A stretch of 64,000 nt of DNA. Source: Tilletia caries. Its lineage: Eukaryota > Basidiomycota > Exobasidiomycetes > Tilletiales > Tilletiaceae. Below the pieces are notes generated by a model. That model was not told where the DNA came from. It worked only from the letters and a program-made list of their open reading frames with translations, and ran no database searches. This document shows positions 57,924 through 64,000 of the stretch, one piece after another (within the stretch, counting starts at the first letter, position 1; each line of letters starts with the position of its first letter). Location of the stretch: the NCBI GenBank assembly GCA_032718865.1, contig JALUTQ010000036.1, positions 89,518 through 153,517 of the forward strand, read 5' to 3'. The position numbers and the translations under genes are program-made.

Positions 57924-58376
57924 GAGGTTAACCACAGGATGGTACGGAGATTTTTGAAAAACCACAGGATGGTACGCCCCTTATCTTACCATGGGAGGGT
58001 ACGGAGATTCCATTCGCCGACCTCATTTCGAGGAGAAGATTGAAAGAGATTGAAAGTGTTTTTCTGGGAAGAAAAGTCTCAGGATACAGCACCCTCTAAT
58101 CGCAACCGATCGCATCGCAGAAAGGCCTGTTTTGCTCTCCTAAGCCTCACACGCCTACCATTGGATTTTCAGGTCAGTAATTTCAGGAGCCGCGAGAGCT
58201 TCGGCGGTCTGAGGCGGGCCAAAAAAATTGGAATTTTCGACCCAGAAATACCTTTGATCTGTGCTTAATGAGATGAGGTCGGCCATACAAGGTCCTCATA
58301 CCCTCCCATGGTAAGATAGTGAGCGTACCATCCTGTGGGTTTTCGAGAATTTGTGTACCATCCTGTGGTTAACCTC
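57924..58376. mobile_element. MULE-like MITE with 10-bp target duplication
   Basis: The ends are GAGGTTAACCACAGGATGGTAC-type inverted repeats (the first 20 bases are GAGGTTAACCACAGGATGGT). CAACAAATAC is duplicated exactly outside both ends (57914-57923, 58377-58386). A second ACCACAGGATGGTAC word and a TCTTACCATGGGAGGGTA word also occur in inverted pairs inside. Duplications of 9-11 bp are typical of Mutator-like elements. There are no coding sequences in 453 bp. Confidence 0.8.
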
Positions 58377-58386
58377 CAACAAATAC

Positions 58387-59200
58387 CCCTTGTGCGGCCT
58401 CGTGACTTTTTGTCTGAACATCCAAGGGGTGGACAGCGCTGGGCTGTGGCGAAAGCAGTGTCCTGAGAGCATGTTCAACCGGAGCGTCTGACGCGATCCT
58501 CCTAAATGGCAAAATAAGCGCAAATCATGATTCCTTGCGTCGCGTCATGCCTGTTCAGCTGGCCAGTCAGACTTTCGCGGAGACTTAATCTTTGAGTCAT
58601 GATCCGCGTCACCCATATGAAAAATCAGCCCCGGTTAACCCAAATCAATCCCACTTTGGGTTCCGCGAATATGGGCAGACTGATATGAGACTAAACCCGA
58701 AGAGCCTTGAGTTGAGGCCTCCCACCCAAATGGGACAACCCTATCCTCATGTCACGCCGACAAGGCCAATCACAACATCCCTCCACTGACTGCCTCCATC
58801 TCCTCGTATCCATTTCCATGCCTCTCCGCTGCTCTTCCCTCGATATCATCCTATACACAATACTCGTACACAGGGCATAAGTCTTTAAGGTAGTGCTGAG
58901 GTTGCTTTGGATGCTGTTTGCACCTGTTTGGGGATGCTTCTGACTATAAACTGACTTGCAAAAGAGCACCGACACTGACATTACCTCCCATTCCACAATG
59001 ACTCTGACCCACTCTGTTTCTTCTCCCGCCCATTTCGTCAATACTGACTGGTACTTCTCTATAGCAGGAGTATGGTCTGAGGTACTGTCAAGGCTCGGAC
59101 AGTTACTTACAGTTGTCCATTTTGGGTATACAGTACAGTACAGTTACAGTTATAACTTACCGCCAGCACCTACAGTACAGTTACAGTTACAATTAAGTGA
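58387..59200. other. intergenic stretch between insertions
   Basis: No gene is supported. From about 59083 the sequence becomes rich in ACAGTTAC and GTAACTGT words, the same vocabulary as the inverted repeat that starts at 60041. This suggests that the large element may begin left of the hAT-like insertion. Confidence 0.4.
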
Positions 59201-59208
59201 CTTTAAGT

Positions 59209-59993
59209 TAAGGATGGGCAGTCCCTCCGCCGGTCGGGCGGAGCTCCGCCGCCTCCGCCACATCCCTCCGGAAAAACTCCGCCGTTTACCTCGGCGGACG
59301 GAGGAAGTCCGTCCGCGAAGGTGGGCCGGAGGGATGTCGGAGGTCCGCCCAATTTGCGAATTCGAGGCGGAGGGATGTCGGAGCTCCGCCCAGCTTTCAC
59401 AGTCGGGGCGGACGGAGGTCGATGCTCATTCTGAAAAACGACACCTCCGGCGGAGCTCCGCCCCTCCGGCCGAAACTTTGTCGAGGGTCTCAAGACCCGG
59501 AGTTTCATGCCCAAATGGCTGGGAAACTCACTTTCTGTAGAAGTCTCAATAGTCTCAGAGTCCCAGTCTCTCAGCTCCTGGGTCACGTTCCGGATTGCCA
59601 CTTTCGGAAAAACGCTGAAAACTCGCGACGAGACAGCTTCGAAGACATTTTGCGACGTTAGTGCGGGAGGGATGATGTTGACCGATACATTGAAGGGTAA
59701 TTTTCGATCAAAACCTGTGCCCGAATTTTTTTTGTTGGAAAGCGGCGGAGGGGCGGAGCTCCGCCGGAGGTGGCGGACGGAGGTCGATGACTGCGGTCGT
59801 ATCTTTACCGGAGGGCGGAGGGATTTTTCACTCCCCTCTAAGCTGCGGTGTTGCAGCGGAGGGATTTTTCGCTCGCCTCTAGGTTACGATGATGTGGCGG
59901 AGGGATTCTTATGTTCAAAAAATTGGGGCGGAGTTTTTACGGAGGCGGGCGGACGGAGGAAAAACTCCGCGGATGCCTCCGTGCCCATCCTTA
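59209..59993. mobile_element. hAT-like MITE with 8-bp target duplication
   Basis: The ends TAAGGATGGGCA and TGCCCATCCTTA are exact complements. CTTTAAGT is duplicated on both sides (59201-59208, 59994-60001). An 8-bp duplication and a TARGGRTGGGCA-type end are hallmarks of hAT elements. The interior is a mosaic of GGCGGAG and CTCCGCC words with GGCGGACGGAGG blocks at both sides. It has no transposase in 785 bp. It interrupts sequence rich in ACTGTAAC motifs. Confidence 0.85.
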
Positions 59994-60040
59994 CTTTAAG
60001 TTACTACAGTTACTGTATTTTTTTCGTCGCGCACGGACCT

Positions 60041-60453
60041 CCAATCCCAGTTTAAGTCACTGTAACAGTCACTAACAGTTACTGTACTCTCAAAGTAACT
60101 GTAACTTAAAAAGTATTTTAAGTCACAGTTTTTGCCTTTCAACTAGTAAGTAACTGTACGTCAACTGTAAGTAACTGTACGTGGCTGTCAGTGGCTGTAA
60201 GTGTTTTCTCAAACTGAAAGTGGCTGCCAGGTTCAACTTAAACAGTGCTATATAGTCATAGTAAGTTTGAACAGTTTGGGGCCCGAAAAATTCCAACTTA
60301 ATCAACTGTACAGTTGACTGTACCCGCCCTACAGTTACAGTCAACTTAATTTTTTTTCCGGCTCCGCCGCCTACAGTACAGTTACAGTTATGACTTATTA
60401 AGTCAACTTACCTACAGTTACAGTGGGCACAGTTATACAGTCGCCGGGCCTTG
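60041..60453. repeat. left arm of a 412-bp inverted repeat
   Basis: This arm is the near-perfect reverse complement of 63589-64000, with differences of a few bases. It is packed with ACTGTAACT, TAACAGTTACTG and TACGTGGCTGTCAGTGGCTG words. The inner end is CGCCGGGCCTTG. The outer end, CCAATCCCAG, matches the last base of the window, so the true arms may be longer. Confidence 0.88.
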
Positions 60454-60571
60454 ATTCCACGCTACAAGCGTCAAACAACATCGACGCTCTCTTCCACCCT
60501 CCGTCTCCAGCTGACAACTCCACAGTCCACAGGCAACATTTGCGAATGGGCATTGAACAATGAACACTCAC

Positions 60572-61053
60572 ATTGCGGAAATGAGACTTGCTGTTATCAA
60601 CAGTCTTGACCGCGCCTCTCTGACGAATAGGAGCCAGATTGACGATGAGCGCGGCCCACACCTCCGGCTGTAAGAAGAAATCAAAGGCAATAACGCATCG
60701 CTACTGTGTCAGTCCGAGGATATCACAATGAGAGGAAGCACACTGACAGAGAGGTCAGAGGGCACAAAGCCAACAACCTGATTCATTGAAAAACAAGCAC
60801 GAAAACGCACCTTCCATCCTGCTCCGCTCTGCTTGCCCGCCTTCGATCCTTCCTCGAGGCCGCTAAGCAGAACCTCGTCGTCCTCTCGCGACCAGAAGGC
60901 GTCGCCAGAGGAATCTGCTTGGGCGCCGGCGATCGCGCCAGCGGAAGATGAGGCTGGATCTCCGACGTCACCAGCCGGTGTGGCAGTGACAGAGTCTGCT
61001 GCAGGCGCACTGTTGGCCTGCGCAGGAGGAGGAGACGAGGAAGCTGTCGACAT
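60572..61053 (-). CDS. Myb/SANT-like DNA-binding protein, 3' end truncated
   Basis: Two exons can be followed (60811-61053 and 60572-60667), giving 113 residues. After a Ser/Ala-rich start (MSTASSSPPPAQANSAPAAD) comes FWSREDDEVLLSGLEEGSKA, GWKPEVWAALIVNLAPI and GAVKTVDNSKSHFRN. This is the Trp and Lys/Arg layout of the Myb/SANT-like domain (first helix WSxEDD, then WKPEVW, then GAxKTxxxxKSxxxN) common in basidiomycete proteins and in some transposon accessory proteins. A normal gene would continue with a third helix and tail. Here a third exon would run into the inverted-repeat arm at 60453 and stop. It may be a gene fragment captured by, or broken by, the element. Confidence 0.6.
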
Positions 61054-63588
61054 GTCCTTGAATTTGAGGGACAGAGAGATAGCTAATGGTAGTACAGATG
61101 AAGAAAATGAGGCACGAGTGAGAGCGCGTTGAGCCGCGCGACGCCTTCCGCTTCTTTTCACGTGGCGGGGTGCGTCGAGTCATGGGATGGGGGTCTCGAC
61201 CTCCATCTCATTTTTCCACCTATGGCTAACTCAAACGGAACCCGCTTTGGGTGCCGGTGATATGGCGCTAGTATTAATTGTCAAAACCCGAAAAGGCTCG
61301 ACTTGGGGTGCTTCACACAAACCACTGTGACCACGTGATCTGATGAGCCACGCGGCCCACCCAGGCGCCTTGAATCCATCCCACTGACTTTTCTTCCTCG
61401 ATGACCCTTACATCCTCCCACTTCCCTTGAAAACCCTCTCTTCAAATTTGGCAGATCTTGTCTTCATGACGTGACCTATGCTCCTGTGCACTTCGAGATC
61501 ATTCGTACGTCTCTTCAGCTCTCTACTGACCGCTGACCGGAACTGACATCCCACCACTCCCTGACTGCACTGTCCTTTCTACCAATCTAATCACCAGTCC
61601 GCTGATATAACCCATCTCTTACCAGCTTTTTCTGACAGTGATCTACGGTAGGAAGAGAATGAGCCTCTAACCTTCACTCTTGACCGCCGCATTACTTTCC
61701 GCCGAGCGATCAAAAGAAACACAGAGAATGCGGGCTAACCTTCCATTCACCTTTGCCTCTGCATCTGACCGTTCTCCTTTGTAATTGACTTTTGTTTTCG
61801 GTCTGCAGCTATACATCTTACCCCTTTTACATCGTCTTCCGCTGCTCTCCCCACTCTCCCATGTTTTTACAGTGCACCACGAGCAATCGATCTTTCCCTT
61901 TCCTCTTTTTGCTCTCTGTTCCTTTTTCGATTCAGGTTGGCATCTGGTCAATCTTCTCTCCAGGACACTCAAACCTGAATGGAAGTAGCAACGTAGCTAT
62001 GCGAGCCAGGATCTTGAGCAACGGTCTGGTTCGTTGCTCCGTTGAGGCTGGCGAGAGCCATGTGTACTCATTTTTGACTTCCAGATAACCCCCAATCTCA
62101 ATCCGCTTCTGGACCGCTCAAACACTCAGTTCTGCTTCTTACCGGCTACTAACATGCTTTCCTGACTCGTATTGATACACTCTTTTCTTCCAGCGTTTCC
62201 AGGTTGAGATCCAACATCTTTGACAGTATCGAGGGTAGGTATTCCAATATGGCACCTTTGACAGTCCCATATTTCCCACTCCATCAGTAAAGCACCTCGT
62301 TCTCGATCATATCAGCTTCAAATCGTGATCATATAGCGTCCATAGACTCGCAGTACAGTACCCTTTCATCTGTAGTCTTTTTTTTGGTGTTCTGTGGTAG
62401 TTAGAATCGTGTCGGAAACGATGCGCGCTTCATGTCAACGTTGGATTTCGTATGGGCCCTAGACACCTTACTGCTCCAACATCAGTAATGACCAGACTTC
62501 ACAATCAGAAAGTTGCCACTGATGGCTCTATATGTAGCTATGAGCACAAGGAACGCTTTGGTAGGCCTTGAACCCTTCTCCGATGCGACCTTGCGAGGTG
62601 TTGATTGTCAGTGTTTGCTATCAACAATGTAAGTCACGAATCGGTTAACGCTGAGAACCTCTGTTTCTTACCCTGTACAGCCAATACTTCTCAGAACGCT
62701 CTCAAACTTGGAGGGGAGGGGCCTTGGAAAGATAGCTGCAAGTGGATACTGTATTGAATGAATGGTTGTGTGGTCGTTTGCTGGAACCCTTGATTTCAGA
62801 CAAGTCCACGATGTGTACATCTAGGCACTTCTTGGTACAGAAAGTTCACCTCACATTTTATCTTCCAAATCCTCAAAACAAACATTGGTGCGATCGAAAG
62901 GTATGTCGATTGCGAGCTCATAGAGCCCTTCAGCTTGAAATTTGAATCAGTTAATGTAGTGTGGTAAGGAAAATAATATATGTATTGTAAAGCATGTTAC
63001 AGAAACAGAATGGCATATGGTATGGAGCGGCAGAGAGTCACAGCAAAGCAGACGAGACCTCTAAAGAGCCGTGGTAGACTGTAGAGTCAGGAAACGCTGT
63101 TGGAAATGTGTTTGAATGTCGTGAGCGGTAAGAAAGGGAGATAATAGTGTGTACTCACCATGAACCTTGAAAAACCGAGGACACTTACCGTTGCATAAAC
63201 CCAACCAGGCCCTGGAAGGAGACGAGGGAGGGTTGTAATGGTGTGTCAATACATAAGGGTGCTTGGAAAGAAGTTTCAAAGCTGTACATACCTTTTCGCC
63301 GGTATGGGAGCCAAAAAGCAGACAGGCGACAGAGGCGAAGAGCGCTTTTCGAGCCGGGAAGGGTAGCAGACGCGTTCAGGTCGCTCCGAGAGGAGGGAAA
63401 AGTGCTGCATTTCAAAGAAGTGTAGGCTAAAGACATGTGGTAGGAGTAAGAGGTCATCAAAAAGAGAAGAGGATGCGCAATTGAGATGGATGGGATCGAA
63501 ATTGTGAGCATCACTGTGCCATGCAAATTTCGCCCGCCCACAGATCGACGAGATATGATTGGAACGACTTCAAAATCAGCACAGTACC
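61054..63588. other. spacer inside the inverted repeat, with scattered splice-like units
   Basis: No gene with a domain is visible. On the minus strand, a 23-nt unit at 63189-63211 lies between a good acceptor (TCCTTCCAG) and donor (GTAAGT), followed by a terminal unit 63061-63078 ending in TAG. On the plus strand, 62194-62234 is bracketed by TTCTTCCAG and GTAGGT, and 61639-61647 by CTGACAG and GTAGGA. These look like the tiny exons seen at 32.4-33.9 kb but form no followable frame. Confidence 0.35.
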
Positions 63589-64000
63589 CAAGGCCCGGCG
63601 ACTGTATAACTGTGCCCACTGTAACTGTAGGTAAGTTGACTTAATAAGTCATAACTGTAACTGTACTGTAGGCGGCGGAGCCGGATTAAGTTGACTGTAA
63701 CTGTAGGGCCCGGGTACAGTCAACTGTACAGTTGATTAAGTTGGAATTTTTTCGGGCCCCAAACTGTTCAAACTTACTATGACTATATAGCACTGTTTAA
63801 GTTGAACCTGGCAGCCACTTTCAGTTTGAGAAAACACTTACAGCCACTGACAGCCACGTACAGTTACTTACAGTTGACGTACAGTTACTTACAGTTGAAA
63901 GGCAAAACTGTGACTTAAAATACTTTTAAGTTACAGTTACTTTGAGAGTTTTTTTACAGTAACTGTTAGTGACTGTTACAGTGACTTAAACTGGGATTGG
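63589..64000. repeat. right arm of the 412-bp inverted repeat, cut by the window end
   Basis: Reverse complement of 60041-60453 from CAAGGCCCGGCG to CTGGGATTGG, with about one base of length difference. Because the match continues to the last base, the arm probably extends beyond the window. Confidence 0.88.

Noticed and set aside
63507..63530. CACTGTGCCA word suggesting a third CACTA-like MITE end
   Set aside because: No partner end or 3-bp duplication was found, and the sequence after the 10-mer differs from the known copies.

Overview
The window looks like a nuclear segment of a Basidiomycota genome. The evidence is GC-rich coding sequence, spliceosomal introns mostly of 50-110 bp with GTGAGT or GTACGT donors, a basidiomycete-type 7-TM membrane protein, a Myb/SANT-like protein and typical fungal housekeeping genes. 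The subphylum cannot be fixed from sequence alone. Host genes have few to moderate numbers of introns (0-5), so an intron-rich agaric is less likely.

Positions 1-31,000 hold mostly housekeeping genes: the start of an unknown gene at the left edge, an SPF30-type Tudor splicing factor, a large TBC Rab-GAP, a ribokinase, a short Tom1/HUWE1-type HECT ubiquitin ligase, a retinol-dehydrogenase-like SDR, a mitochondrial rhomboid protease, a UBE2W-type E2, a 7-TM membrane protein, the RFC2 clamp-loader subunit and a large Ser-rich coiled-coil protein. Several are divergent pairs sharing short promoters.

Positions 29,500-40,400 hold three tandem cytochrome P450 genes with the same six-exon structure. 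Copies 1 and 2 share an identical 186-bp tract that includes intron sequence, which suggests gene conversion. Between copies 1 and 2 lies the most unusual locus of the window: on the minus strand at 32,384-33,895, at least twelve very small exon-like units (19-106 nt), each bracketed by good splice sites and spaced by normal-length introns, followed by a zero-length exon (AG/GT ratchet). This locus is flanked on both sides by GGGAGGGTCC-rich repeats.

Positions 40,550-43,230 are a Tc1/mariner pogo-like DNA transposon. Its transposase is broken by six frame changes, all at 5-nt A or T runs, and its right inverted repeat is split by a CACTA-like MITE. Positions 43,400-54,600 return to host genes: UPF3, a dicarboxylate-type mitochondrial carrier, a 2-hydroxyacid dehydrogenase, an Air1/2-type zinc-knuckle protein and a small secreted protein made of four two-cysteine repeats.

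Positions 54,600-64,000 are an insertion hotspot: two CACTG-ended elements with 3-bp target duplications, a MULE-like MITE with a 10-bp duplication, a hAT-like MITE with an 8-bp duplication, and a 412-bp inverted repeat enclosing a truncated Myb/SANT-like gene. The second arm of that repeat runs to the last base of the window.
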